A stretch of 64,000 nt of DNA, from NCBI GenBank assembly GCA_025175895.1, contig CM046006.1, positions 67,476,288 through 67,540,287 on the forward strand, written 5' to 3'. The stretch's first letter is position 1, and the number at the start of each line of letters is the position of its first letter. Position numbers and translations under genes: made by a program. Below, in pieces: positions 10,615-22,375 of the stretch. Below the pieces are notes generated by a model. The model ran no database searches. It had not been told where the DNA came from and worked only from the letters and a program-made list of their open reading frames with translations. The DNA is from Wurfbainia villosa. Taxonomy: Eukaryota; Streptophyta; Magnoliopsida; Zingiberales; Zingiberaceae.

Positions 10615-12058
10615 TTATTGGTGCAATCGACCCAAGTCACAATTGACCAGACTCGAGTTTGACTTGAGTAGTTTTTTGATGTTTGACATTGATGTCTGAC
10701 AATGTTTTAGGGAGGTTGTTGGTGCAATTAACTCGGGTCATGATTGACCAGACTCGAGTGAGATTTTGGTGTTTGACGATGGTTTGACCATTGTCATGGA
10801 AGAAGTCCAAGTCTTATGTATTTGGCATGGAAAGTTCAACATGGGTTGGCAAGGAAAGTCCAAGCATGAGTCTTGGCATAAAAAGTCCAACATGGGTTGG
10901 CAAGGGAAAGTCCAAGCTTGAGTCTTGGTAATTGAGAAGTCCAAGGGGAATATTGGCGGCGTAAAGTCCAAGAGTGGAGTCTTGGCAGCATAAGTTCAAT
11001 GGTTGGCAGCGTAAAGTTCAAGCGGAGTCTTGGCAACATAAGCCCAATGTGCCTTGGCGGTGTAGACCACATTAGCATGACAATAACTGATGGAAGCACC
11101 TGAAGGCTAGCGTATGGATGAACAAGTCATGGATGACTTGGAGAGATCTAATAGGTGTGAGGCTGATGGAGGTGGCTAGAAGGCTTAGGTCTAGGCTAAG
11201 GGTGGTCTAGTAAGTATGGGGATACCATACTTGGGGTTAAAACCTCATGAATGAGGTTATCAGTCGACTAATATTATGGTAAGTCGACTAATGGGAGTCG
11301 ACTAGAATTCGACTGCAGGAATTAGCCTAGCAGTCGACTGCCAACATTGGGCAGTCGACTGTTGGTCGGGTATTCAGGGACAAAAAGTTTCCGAGTCGAT
11401 TGTTATGGTTTAACAGTTGAGTGATGACTCGATCAGTCAACTGATGGTCTATCCGTTGGAACTTATCCAACATGGCTCATGCCGTTGTGAGACAACGGCT
11501 ACAGGAGAAGTCGATTGATGGTCCCGATCAGTCGACTATTAGGCAAAATCCAACCCGAATGCAGGTTATAAAAGCAGCTTGTGGAGAGGGATTTGGCTAA
11601 GGTTTCTTGAGGCAATTTGGAGGGAATTTGCTGTTGCAATCCAGACCTTCAAGGCTACTCTTCAAGCAACCAAAAGCAAGCAATCAAAAGCTCTTTGTAA
11701 AATATTTTCCTTTACTTGTATTGCATTTCATATTTGTATTTGCTTGTATTTGCTTAGTATTACTGTTGTAATCGATGTAAGAGGTTTCTCCACCTCCGAC
11801 TTGTTGTCGAGAAGGAGTATTATTGTTTAGTGGTGATGGTTGTATCGCTAGAGCTCATTTGAGCTCAATCCATGGAGTATGAACCATACGGTTTTGAACC
11901 ACGTTATATTTGGTGTTGTGCTTGTGTTCTTGTTGTATTTGTTTTATTGTTATTATTTCCACTGCGTATAACAAGTTTTGTAGCAAGCACGATCAAATTC
12001 TGTCAAGCGAACAACGACGCCCTATTCACCCCCTCTAGCGGGCGCACAGGTCCTAACA
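10615..12058 (+). mobile_element. 3' LTR of element B with duplicated 5' end
   Basis: The well-preserved LTR runs from TGTTGGTGCAATT (10717) to GGTCCTAACA (12058). It is preceded by a tandem copy of its first ~100 bp (10615-10716, also GGTGCAATCGACC...GACTCGAG). Internal order: short CTTGG/CCAAG repeats (10800-11060), CAGTCGACTG cluster (11262-11545), TATA-like TATAAAAGCAGC at about 11568, the CACCTCC...GAGAAGGAG block, and the CACCCCCTCTAGCGG terminus. This order is shared with the other LTRs in the window. Confidence 0.75.
11262..11545. repeat. Cluster of CAGTCGACTG palindromes in LTR B
   Basis: Roughly ten exact or one-mismatch copies of the 10-bp palindrome CAGTCGACTG (SalI core GTCGAC) lie within about 285 bp, just upstream of the TATA-like sequence at 11568. 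Comparable clusters lie in most LTRs of the window in the same relative place, between the short inverted-repeat array and the TATA box. Confidence 0.8.
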
Positions 12059-13670
12059 GTGAATAGCGTCGTCGTTCATTCAACAGAATTTGATCGCATT
12101 TCTTGTCTACAATTGTCATTAGCGCAATAGAATACAAATAAAAAATAACATGAAAACAACAATACAAGCACAGAAACACAAAAACCGCAATATAACGTGG
12201 TTTGGAACCTTAGGGTTTCTACTCTATGGGGTGAGCTCAAATGAGCTCTAGTGATGCAAACACCACCACTAATCAATACACTCCTTCTCGGAATGATCCG
12301 AAGGTGGAGAAACCTCGTACAAATGATTACAAAAATAATACAATGAAATACAACAAGTAAACTAAGCAATATACAAATACAAGTAAAAAAAAACTTTACA
12401 GTAAGAGCTTTGGATTGTTTGTTTGTTGATTACTTTGGTTTCTCTTAAAGGTTTGGAATGCAGCATCAATTCCCCTCCAAATCACCCCAAGAACCATAGC
12501 CAAATACCTCCCATTTGAGCTCCTTATAAAGCTACAACTCGGACTGAGTTCTGCATAGCAATCGACTACTCATACCCATCAGTCGACTGCTCCTGTAGTC
12601 GTTGTCTCACAATGACTTAATCCACGCTGACATTCAAGTCAACAGATACACTGACAGTCAACTGTCATTACCATCAGTCGACTGTCAAGCCCGTAGTCGA
12701 CTGCTCAATCGGCTACCGAGTTTTCTGAGCTCACGACCAAACCCAGCAGTGGACTGCCCTCCATGGCAATCGACTGCTCAAGGGTAGTCGAGGCGCTGCC
12801 TCGATTGGGACTCCAATCGAGGCGTCAATCGAGGTGCCTTGCGTCTGCTCGACCACAGTCGAGGCACCACCTCGACTGGGACTCCAGTCGAGGTGCCAGT
12901 CGAGTCACTTTGCGTCTGTGGCCGTAACTCGGCCGCAGTCGATCGCCAGTCGACTCCCATTAGTCGACTGCTCAATATCGACTCGGTTGTCAAGTGTCAA
13001 AACACTTGACCAGTCGATTGATTCATGACCCCAATCGACTGATACACCTCAACCATGAGGTTTAACCCAAGTATGATATACTCATACTTGCTAGATCACC
13101 CTTAGCCTAAACCTAAGCCTTCTAGCTACCTCCATCAGTCTCACACCTATTGGATTCCTCCAAGTCATCCATGACTAATTCATCCACACGCTAACCTTTA
13201 GGTGCTTCCATCGAATATTGTCATGCTAATCGAGTATACACTGCCAAGGCACATTGAGCTTACGCTGCTAAGATCCACGCTTAGACTTTACGTCGCCAAT
13301 TGTTGGACTTATGCTGCCAAGACTACTGCTTGGATTTTACGCCGCTAATATCATACTCTTGGATTTCCCAATTACCAAGTACGCTTGACTTGGACTTTTA
13401 CCGCCAAGACTATACACTTAGACTTACGTGGTCAAAACTATACCCTTGGACTTTCCTTGCCAACTCCATGTTGGATTTTTCAAATGGCAAGACCCATGCT
13501 TGGATTTTTCCATTGCCAAGTATCCAAGACTTAGATTTTACCATTGCCAAGTACTCAAGACTTGGACTTTCCATGACAATCACATTGTCATATATTTTAT
13601 CGAACATCAAAATACCGTTCAAATCAAATTTAAATCTAATCAACCATGATCTAAATTGATTACACCAATA
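12059..13670 (-). mobile_element. LTR, minus orientation, head to head with LTR B
   Basis: The left edge begins GTGAATAGCG directly after LTR B, so the ~30 bp terminal TGT...AGAGGGGG segment is lost. The right edge is TTACACCAATA (13670), a mutated CACCAACA end. It contains a CAGTCGACTG cluster (12555-13045), a longer palindrome based on GTCGAGGCG...CGCCTCGA (12780-12900), and the CCAAG/CTTGG array (13240-13580). Neither a primer-binding site nor a polypurine tract adjoins it, so it is best read as a truncated solo LTR. Confidence 0.7.
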
Positions 13671-14807
13671 AACATTACATTGCAGTTGTTTGTACAAAAG
13701 CAGCAAAACAATTTTAATCCAGTTTTGTTCAAAATAGCATCATCCTGAAGCTACTTTATACAAGTATAAAGCAACGTCGCTTTAGAGTTGATTTGTACAA
13801 AGCAACTCTAAGGTGAAGGCATTTATGCAAGAAAAAAATTCCAAAAATAAAGCGCATGGAATTTTATGAGTTGAGAGTTGTAGGTAGGATGCTGCTTCGA
13901 TAATTTTTAAATAAAGGACACCCTTTTGAGGATATGGATAAATAAAAATGCTCTTTTAATTTTCTGCATAAAAATATCTAGCTCTTACATCTTTATAAAT
14001 AAAAATGGAAAATAATCCACCCTAGATAGTAGAATCAAATGAGATAAAAGAAAAGAGGACAAGTGAAGTGGGAGCAAAAGAAAAGAAGAGAGTATCAATG
14101 ACATCTTATTATACAAATGAACAAATTTAAACATATATATTTAGCTTGTTAATTTTCATGAAAAAAAATTATAAACAGTTCGTGAATAGTATTTATGAAT
14201 AAAATTTATGAATCATATTCATCAATAAAGCTCTTATTAAATTTGTAAATAGACAAACAAGTTCTCAAAACAAAAAAACAAACAAACAAACTTATAAAAA
14301 TGTTCAAATTGAAAGCTCAATAACATCTAAATGAACCAAAAATAAGCCAAGCTTCAACCAAGTTCAAGCTCATTAAAAAAAAACTAAGTTAGAACAACCA
14401 TTTCAACAACTTGATGTATTTTAAATTGAGCTTGGTTTGACTCGATCACACATGGTTTGACTTGACTTAGCTCATTTACAGTCCAACAAACTGATTTCAA
14501 ATCTGTCTCATAGTTGATTCGTAAATCTTTATCTACCGTCATAGTTTGCTCTTCACTTTTCTTATTTCCTTTATTGACACTCAGAAGTGACTATATTCTG
14601 GTGAATCTCACTTGATGCATATAAGTTGTGATTGTTGGCTCACTTCTAGTTGCATTAGTTATTATCATTTTGGTGATACACTTGAAAAATTCTCTGGACA
14701 GGGTGGCTGTGTTGGCCTGCATCAAACTATATTATCTAAGAAAAGAAATGCTTTCAATTCACTGCCAAACTAGAAACAAACACACACTCCTGAAGTTACT
14801 AACATGA
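13671..14807. other. Intergenic, AT-rich; 3' flank of the DUF863-like gene
   Basis: No coding frame is supported. The part at about 14120-14480 has the look of an old degenerate transposon: many repeats of TTCATGAATA-like, GTTCAAG and AGCTTGG/CCAAGCT words in both orientations, with A-rich runs (AAACAAACAAAC). The part nearest the gene (about 14490-14807) should hold the 3' UTR and polyadenylation signals of the minus-strand gene, but no single signal can be picked with confidence. Confidence 0.4.
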
Positions 14808-15488
14808 TTAGGCCATCTTGAGACTCAAGCACTGGATGTGCCAAGAAGGCTGCTTCAGACTTTCCTCTCTCATTCCTTCCATCTCATATACTTTCTTCCT
14901 ATTGCTGTCATAGCAAAAGTTTCCTTCTTCTATTCCCTGCAGCTCCCATCCATTCCCACTTAATTTCAACCCTCCATTCTCGGTTGACGATGACGAAAAG
15001 CTTGCTGCCTCATCAGAAGTGAAAGATACCTCATCTCCCCTCCTCCAGCTGTTTCCTATAGTCAGTGCCAACTCTATACCGCCACCATCCTCTTCAGCTC
15101 TTTCTATGTACTGATCAGCTGGAAGTTCAAGATTAAGCACCCGCCGCCCAGGCGGTAGCCTAAGTTCCTTGTGACTATTGCTAAGTAGGCATGAGCCGGA
15201 GACATTCTTTAGTTCACCAAGCTGGTTAGAGTTAGTGAAATTGGTGAACCTCTGTGACTTCAGCTTATTGTCCTTCACGTCTCTCATTAGTAGTTTCTGA
15301 ACTCTATACAACCGATGGAGTTCATGGACCTGATAGAGGAGCAAACCAAATTCAACCTGTGTGCTTGGTTAAGTTAAATTTATGAAGTAGGAGAAGAGAA
15401 TCAAAACCTGTTGCCTGAAGGTCTCTTCATGCTTCAGCATCATCGTCTTCATGCATTCTCTATCATACTTCCTCAGGAACCTCTCCAT
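14808..15488 (-). CDS. DUF863-like plant protein, two coding exons
   Basis: The coding model is exon 1 at 15488-15408 (27 codons) joined to exon 2 at 15329-14808 (173 codons plus TAA), giving 200 aa. The 78-bp intron is GT-AG, phase 0. The start MERFLRKYDRECMKTMML was chosen over a longer ATG at 15584 because it begins the conserved block. The splice joins HEETFRQQ to VHELHRLYRVQKLLM, the diagnostic N-terminal motif of plant DUF863-related proteins. Other conserved spots are LRLPPGRRVLNLELP near residue 75 and the C-terminal PSWHIQCLSLKMA. No membrane segment or signal peptide is seen. The biochemical function of the family is not known to me. A second AG 27 bp upstream of the chosen acceptor is also in frame. 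Confidence 0.82.
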
Positions 15489-18050
15489 GATCGTTTCGGA
15501 AATAGATTGGACTGCCAATAAGCTCCTCTTCAAATTGCAGGGAAAGAAGCGGACAGTTTGGCTATCCTTTTCTCTCTTTACCAATTTGTCGAGGGTGCGG
15601 ATGTTGTTGCTTCACATTTCACTCCAATTATGCTAAAAATCTATCAGCATCAGGGTTTGGACTGATCCCTGCACATATCCAGATTCCACGTTATGCACCA
15701 TTATTGGTTGATTTTTTGTAAGGAATCTATGGCTTGATGTGATGGACTTTCATCAGATGCCTCAAATTCAGAGCCATTACTGTACATTTCCAGATGCTGT
15801 AATCACTCAACAAGTAATCATGCAGAGGAGATATTTGAATCTGTACAAATTTATCAGATCAATTGATTGAGAGCCATAACGATATCTTAAACAACCACTA
15901 AGCTTCAAGATCAAATTTAAATACGACCTTACTTCATGCAACAATTGGTTAATTCAACAACAAAAGAAAAGAAGTGAATGATGTTTCTCATGTTTAGTGG
16001 AAAGGGTTGACCTATTATTCCTTTAACAAAATTGACTGGGTGGTGTTCTGACTATACAACTGAACTAAAAACATTACCTGCAATTGTTTTAATTCACATA
16101 TGAATAGAGATAAAATGCATTCGATGCTTCACTTGTGGTTGCTTCTTTTGTGAGGTAAGATTCTGTTCTATTTCACTGTGCGGTAGTAAAAGAATTTACA
16201 ATAAGCAAAGGCAAATGAGCAACATGAATGAGGAAAAATTGACATAAATCAGCTTGATTTCTGCCTGCCCTTGAATTAGAGGAAGGAAGATAAAAACAGC
16301 ATAAGTTGATGAAGATTGCACATAAAGTTTCAGGATAAGCTCGGATGAGATATTATTGTGCAAAGTCAACTAAAGTTCGAGAATTCAAAGAGGTCAAAAG
16401 ATCCAGGAATTTCACAGAAGCATATGCTTCTACACACCCAAAGTAGGAACTGTCTCTGAATGCAGAAAAATTCCTTATTGCTTCAAAATTCAACAGCCTT
16501 GGATGCAATCGAAGTGGGGATAGTCAGAGCTGATGACTGACAAAAGAGGAGAACTTAGTGGAGTTGATATGGACCCTGACCTGTGGCTATCTATCAGCAG
16601 ATAGATTGTGCTATGATGAGGGAGAAACAATGGATATGCTTCAGTGAGGAACTCTGGCCCTTCCCTGCTCCTACCTCCCTTAGGCCAGTGTTCTTTTGGA
16701 CAAAGCAGCACTTCCCTTCCACCCCAATCTGGTAAGGCATGAAGCATTTAAGGTTTTCTTGGCAGCCTCTCAACTGAATAATTTATTATCATTCAGGAGC
16801 ATGAGAGAAAAGATGCACCAGACAATGGCTACAAAAGGCCAGAACACTAAAATAAGAAGGCTTGTTGTTGTATTGGAGAAACATGCTGTGCTAACCAGCG
16901 TCACATGTGCATTAGGATCTATGGTCACAGACAATTGTCTGAGTCTACAAATGTCCTGTGCTAAATTTGTCCTTATCTTATTGTTAAAATGTGACAGATC
17001 TGGACTTTAGAGAATATGAACACTGATGCACTTAATGGCCAACAGACAAGATTACAACTTTACAAATATCAGCAGAATAAGTAGATGGTGCATGCTCGTA
17101 CATCATTTCTGTATGACTTTGAAAGTTGGTCATTCTACCACTCATTTTCTTATAACAGATTCATTTTTTATATTGAATTTGAATGATCCAACTTCCTGAC
17201 CATAAAACCACGACTTCTGTTCCAATTAATGATGTTTCCATAATTCCATTCAAATTTTGGAAGGAGATTAACTGGATAGATTCTTTACCATGGAGTAGGG
17301 TGGAAGAGGCCTGAGCAGTTCATGATGCTATTTTAAATTGTTCCCATGATGGCTATGCAAACGGATTTGACCAAACAGCGCTGACCACATGATGAATAGG
17401 ATAAACTATTGAGATCGAAACCTATCAAAATAAAATATTGAGATCCAAACAAACCATGATGATGATGAATGAAGCAGTCTTGTGCTGGACCCAAGCATGC
17501 AAAAGAGCCATGCGCCATTCTCTCAAACATCTAATCCGCAGAGAAAACAACACTGAAAACGAGTCAGTGGATTAAAACGCAAGCAAAGTCACTGAAAACA
17601 AGCAAACCGCAATTAACAATTCCTGGCATCAAACCATCTCTTTGGGAGGAGCAAAGGCACAGTTTTTTTGGGGGGTGTCCTCGGAGTGGACTGACAAAGG
17701 TGTCCAGGGCAACGAGGACAGAGGCCATATGATGGCCGTGGGCAAAAGGAGTGCTGTGTTGTGGCTAATGCCTTTAAGTGGAGCACATGGTGAGGTCATT
17801 CTCAAAGAGGCCGACATCGGAGCACGCGTTGCCGGTGAGACGAGGAGCACAGACGTACGGCCACCGCCATGGGCCTTCTCAAAAGCAGCAACTCCGCTCA
17901 GCTCTTCTCTTCTCTTCTCTTCTCTTCAAAAGCATAGGCTTCTTTTACAAAGCTCCATGAATACCTGAAGCACTCACATACAGTCTCAGCAATACTAACT
18001 ACGACTCAACTAATACCTCTTTGACAAGCTTCTGTAGACCGCAAAGACCA
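15489..18050 (-). promoter_or_regulatory. Upstream region of the DUF863-like gene (probable 5' UTR, introns and promoter)
   Basis: This 2.5 kb is low-copy in character and has no transposon signature. It contains a pentanucleotide (TCTTC)n run at 17902-17927, which on the gene strand reads GAAGA, a leader composition common in plant 5' UTRs. Possible acceptor sites (pyrimidine tract plus AG) lie near 17525-17575 on the minus strand. Several 60-110 codon frames occur (for example 16490-16747 and 17642-17968) but none resembles a known protein. No TATA box could be assigned. The transcription start is unknown. Confidence 0.4.
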
Positions 18051-19500
18051 ACAGATCAGTAAAGAATTTAATCATCGTTCAATAAATATCAATCAATTAA
18101 ATAAAGAAATTTAAAAACTTAAATACATATATACTCAATTTATTAATATTCAAGAATATAAATTGGGAACACAATTTATAAATTATATTTTTAAATAAAA
18201 TTCATAAATTATATTCATGATTATAAATTTATTTTTTTAAATTCGTTTGAATAATTTATATTGATCCATCGAATAAATCTTAAAATTTTAAATAAATAAA
18301 TAAGTTTGACTTTAAAATATAATAATATTTAAATAAATTAAACTTAAATAAATTTTAATCAAATTTGATTTAAATTTAAATTAAATTTGATTTAGAAGTT
18401 TAATATCAATTAAATAAATCAAATTCATTCTAAATTCGAATCAAATTTAACTTTTTAAAAAATCAAGTCATATTTAAACCGTTGTTTTAAAAATATAATT
18501 AATTTTAAATTTGATTTGGATTGATTTAATTATTTTATTAAATAAATTTAAATATTATAAAATTTAATTTGAGTTGACTTAGTTCATACGACAACGATGG
18601 ATTCTGTTCAAGCAGCAAATTAAAGCCGCCTTTTGAAGCCTGAAACTAGCTAGTACAATAAAATTTAGATCATTCTTCCTTCAAATTAATCAGACACGTT
18701 ACAAGGAAGATAAATTTATATTAAAAAAATAAGAATTAATTTTTAACGGATGCATATTCTTTTCACATAAATGATCACGTCTTGATTGATGATAAATTGA
18801 TTCAGTTATTTATCTCTTTTTATATTACTATGAAATTGACATTGATGGACGCTCGAAACGTTATTTCCTTTTGTATAAAAAGGAACATGAGAGGAAATAG
18901 TATGCGTGTTAGAACATTAACATGACTAGATAAGAACATGCCTAATAATTTACAAGGCTAAGCTATCTCGTTAAATTCAGAGTAAAAGCGTTCGAGAAGT
19001 AAGGTGATAATGAGTCAAGTCAAATCAAATTTTATAGTATTCAAATTTATTTGAAAAGATAATTAAATTATCGAGCCAAGTTAAGTTTAAAATTAACTAA
19101 GCTATTTTTTTTAAGATTAAACTTGAGTTAATAAATATCGAAATTCTAATCAAGTCTGATTCAAACTTGTTTAAATTTGACTTATTTAAACATTATGAAA
19201 CTCTTAAATCAAACTTGTTTATTTATTTAAAATTTTAATATTTTAATATTGATTTATAAATGAGTATAAATAAGTTTATAAATGATTTTTAAATAAGTTT
19301 AATCAAAAATATTATTCACGACTATTGTTTGTTCACGAATATTATTCATGAATATTAATAAGTCGAACATATATATATATATGTTCAAATTTATTTATTT
19401 ATTTAATTTATCAATTTATTCAAATTTATTTATTAATTAATTTTAATATATATTGAACAAACATAAATTAATTTTTACCGAGTCGAACATCAAAAAGCAC
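18051..19500. other. Very AT-rich spacer with degenerate inverted repeats
   Basis: There is no gene. The sequence is dominated by words such as TTTAAATTTAAATTAAATTTGA, TTATAAATTATA and TTCATGAATATT in both orientations, with a short (AT)n run at 19365-19382. The same words appear at 14120-14480 on the other side of the gene, which suggests scattered remnants of one old AT-rich transposon family. The ends cannot be defined. Confidence 0.4.
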
Positions 19501-19686
19501 GCAGTCAACTCCTGAGTCAGCTAAGCGCAGGTATTGCACTCAGTTCTTGTTAATACGTAGACGACGCCTACCTAATTAATCATGAATGATGAGCTGAGCT
19601 TTTTAATTACTTAATTATTCTGTGCGTCAGAATTGGCAACGATCGAGATCGAGGGCATCTGATGAGTTTGATGGGTCATTTATGAA

Positions 19687-20565
19687 GAGTTGTCAAATGG
19701 ATCGATCCATAACGGGACGGGCTAACCCGTCGTAAACTTAATATTTAGCGAGGAGGGACGAGCCGACCCGCCATCTCGGCAGATTGAGAAATCTCCAACC
19801 CAATCCAATCCAAGGCGGGTTGCGGATTAAGCGGGTCAATCCGCGGGACAAAAAATTAAAAAAATATATTTAAAATTATTGAGACATTGAGGGCTTGAGA
19901 CAATGATCGATAAAGCAGATGTGGTACCATGATTAAAAAAAATAAATATTTAAAGTAACTAAAATCTTATAATTGAGATTCAATTATCGACCTAACAAGT
20001 TGAGTATCGATGTTTTTTATTCCTTTCCAATGTTCCAAAATATTCAAATCTTGATAATATGCAAATATAAATTTTTACTCCTCCAAATAGAAATTCAATT
20101 GAGATTTTTTAGTCTTTATAATTATTTGATTTTTGATATGTCATTATTTCTTATATTGATTAGAATAGTAATGACAACGTAATATAAAATAATTAGAGTA
20201 TTAAAAAAAATAGAGTACTTCATCAAATATTCTTTTGTTCTTTCCTCTTAACTTCTTTTATACTTTTTTTGAGTTGTATATGTGATAGAAGAAGATTGTG
20301 TTTGGTGAAAAACTTGTCTTGTTAATATTAAAATATTAGACAAAATATATATATAATTTTATTTTTACATGTTTCATCTTTTAACATTTCTTAATCCGCG
20401 GGGCAACCCGTGCTCACAGCGGGTCGATCCGTCTAGACCCGCAATCCACGCGAGTCAATCTGTTTAGGCCCGTCAAAATGACGGATTGATAAAATTTCAA
20501 CCTAATCCGCTTAAATTATTTGATGGGATGGACCAACCCGACAGTCCAATTCAATTTGATAACTC
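19687..20565. mobile_element. hAT-like non-autonomous element with inverted ends
   Basis: The left end GAGTTGTCAAATGG and the right end, read in reverse, GAGTTATCAAATTG form imperfect terminal inverted repeats. Just inside both ends are GC-rich segments with CGGGTT, GCGGGTC and GACCCGC words in inverted order (19710-19850 and 20395-20545), while the centre is AT-rich with no frame. This layout resembles non-autonomous plant hAT elements. No convincing 8-bp target duplication could be matched in the flanks, so the exact ends are uncertain. Confidence 0.5.
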
Positions 20566-20637
20566 TATGTTTACGAGTTGCATGGCCTATGCTCCGTCGA
20601 CATTAAAGAAAAAGGGCAAAAATATTTGTCTCACTTG

Positions 20638-20638
<1 letters not shown>

Positions 20639-20672
<34 letters not shown>
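20639..20672. repeat. (TA)n microsatellite
   Basis: About 16 uninterrupted TA units. It lies between the hAT-like element and the GC-rich repeat block. Confidence 0.95.
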
Positions 20673-20675
<3 letters not shown>

Positions 20676-20699
20676 TACGTACCTTACGTTGTACGTCCG

Positions 20700-21380
20700 T
20701 ACGCTTCACACGAGACCCATGTCGGAATCCAGCACCGTCGTCGTGTCATCCGGCCTCCTCTGGCTGCCAGCTCGGGGGCGATCGATGCCCAACCGGTCGA
20801 TGGTCTGACGGGGCGAGTTTCCCGGACGATTAGCGCCCAGAATCCGGCAATGGCGCGACCACTGTCGGCCGTGATCAGGCCGAATTTCGACTGAATTGTG
20901 GTCGAAATTCGGCGACGGACGGACCAACAGCCGACGCTAGTCCGTCCACTATACTCGGTCGGCCGCGATTCGACCGCCGACCGGGCGAATCATGGCCGAA
21001 ATCGGCCGTCAGAATCGAGCGTCCGATTTCAGCCGCGATCGGGTCGGATTCCGATCGAATCACAGTCGGAATCCGACGGCGGACGGACCGGCAGTTGACA
21101 TCGGCCCGTCCGGTGCCGGATTTTCGGTCGTAATTCGACCGAAATCCAGCCCGATTGCGATTGACAGTGGGTGCGCCACTTGTCGACCACGTGATTTGCT
21201 AATTTTCAACCGTTTAGCACCGGATTCCGGGTGCTAACCAGTCGGAATCCGAGCCCCGCTAGATCGCCGACGAGTTGCGCGTTGATCGCGCCCGGTCCGG
21301 TGGCCAGAGGTGGCCGAACTGCGCGGCGGCGATGCTAGATTTCGACGTGGATCTCGCGTGGAGTGCACGGGCGTGCAACA
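20700..21380. repeat. GC-rich degenerate repeat block (about 163-bp period)
   Basis: About 680 bp with GC far above the flanking DNA. A unit containing TTCGACTGAATTGTGGTCGAA, an inverted repeat, followed by GGCGACGGACGGACC...GTCCGTCC recurs about 163 bp later in diverged form (around 20876 and 21040), with a further partial copy after 21115. Within each unit GGCCGAAT/ATTCGGCC words lie in opposite orientation and can pair. Open frames run through it on both strands, but no protein similarity is recognised. Its origin is unknown. Confidence 0.6.
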
Positions 21381-21477
21381 TACGCAGTATATATATATAC
21401 TCTGAGTTATTTAATTTGATTGGGGTATGACAGAGCTTAATTAAATGAGATGAAAATATACATATGCGTGCATTAAA

Positions 21478-21720
21478 GAGACTCTAATGTGGAACCATTC
21501 TATTAGTGATTTTTTCAGACTATCTCTATTGATGGAGAAGGAAATTAAATTAGGAATCTAGATGACAAATATAAAGGAGAGGATCAATTATATATATATA
21601 TATATACTCTAACGTGGAACTATCATATTAGTGGTTTTTTCAGACTATCTCTATCGATGAAAAAGGTAATTAAATCAGGAATCTATATGACAAATATAAA
21701 GGAGAGGATCGATTGATAGC
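21478..21720. repeat. 125-bp direct duplication
   Basis: The segment starting ACTCTAATGTGGAAC at 21481 is repeated from 21606 as ACTCTAACGTGGAAC, and similarity continues through TTTTTTCAGACTATCTCTAT and GACAAATATAAAGGAGAGGAT. The two copies differ at about a dozen positions and are separated by a short TA run. No coding role is apparent. Confidence 0.85.
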
Positions 21721-22202
21721 TCAATATTATGATCTCTTTAAAAATTAATCTCTATTTATTTAAAAATTATTTTTTTATATTTATTAACTAGATTAATCCT
21801 AAAAATTCACATAGACTCTAGCATGCATACAAAATTGACTGAACTAAAATCCATTTGTTCCAACCATTGCTTTTGCTTTTGAAGAGAGTCATAGACGTTG
21901 ACATGTTTGGAGTCAACGCAGCTAAAGGTCATGCATTGCATGGCATGGCACAGGTGATGATGTGTACGTTAATTTCACATCATTTTTGAACTTGAGTTAA
22001 ACATGGCTTTGAGGTGCCACTGGACGAATATGACTTTATCCTTGGCCAAGGACATGCACCTTTTTTTTTTAAATTATTATTATTGTCCTTGTTATCTTTT
22101 TGTTTGCCACGAGCAGGATTCCCAATATGATGTAGCAATTGTGATTATATTGGATTCAATGCCTTGTTCAACTGTTAGGACTGAGCTCAAGAATTAATGA
22201 GT

Positions 22203-22238
<36 letters not shown>

Positions 22239-22375
22239 CTATTCTGACTCATGCTATCTTAGTATCTAGTAAAATCAGAGTCAGAATACAATATATACAT
22301 GATCATTAATAGTTTAGTTGAATAGTTGTATTGTATTCTAACAATACAGCTATATTGTATTCCAATAACAATAGG
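21721..22375. other. Spacer; no gene seen
   Basis: No conserved frame is present. A 64-codon plus-strand frame at 22003-22197 is not recognisable. A (TA)n run of about 16 units occupies 22207-22238. The segment leads into the decayed copia 3' end that starts near 22376. Confidence 0.4.

Noticed and set aside
17629..17968. Possible small gene upstream of the DUF863-like gene
   Set aside because: Frames exist on both strands, none has known similarity or codon support; a 5' UTR or promoter role fits better.
20486..21237. Frames through the TA and GC-rich block
   Set aside because: One begins in the hAT-like end and runs through a TA microsatellite (IYIYIY), and the others read inverted GC-rich repeats.
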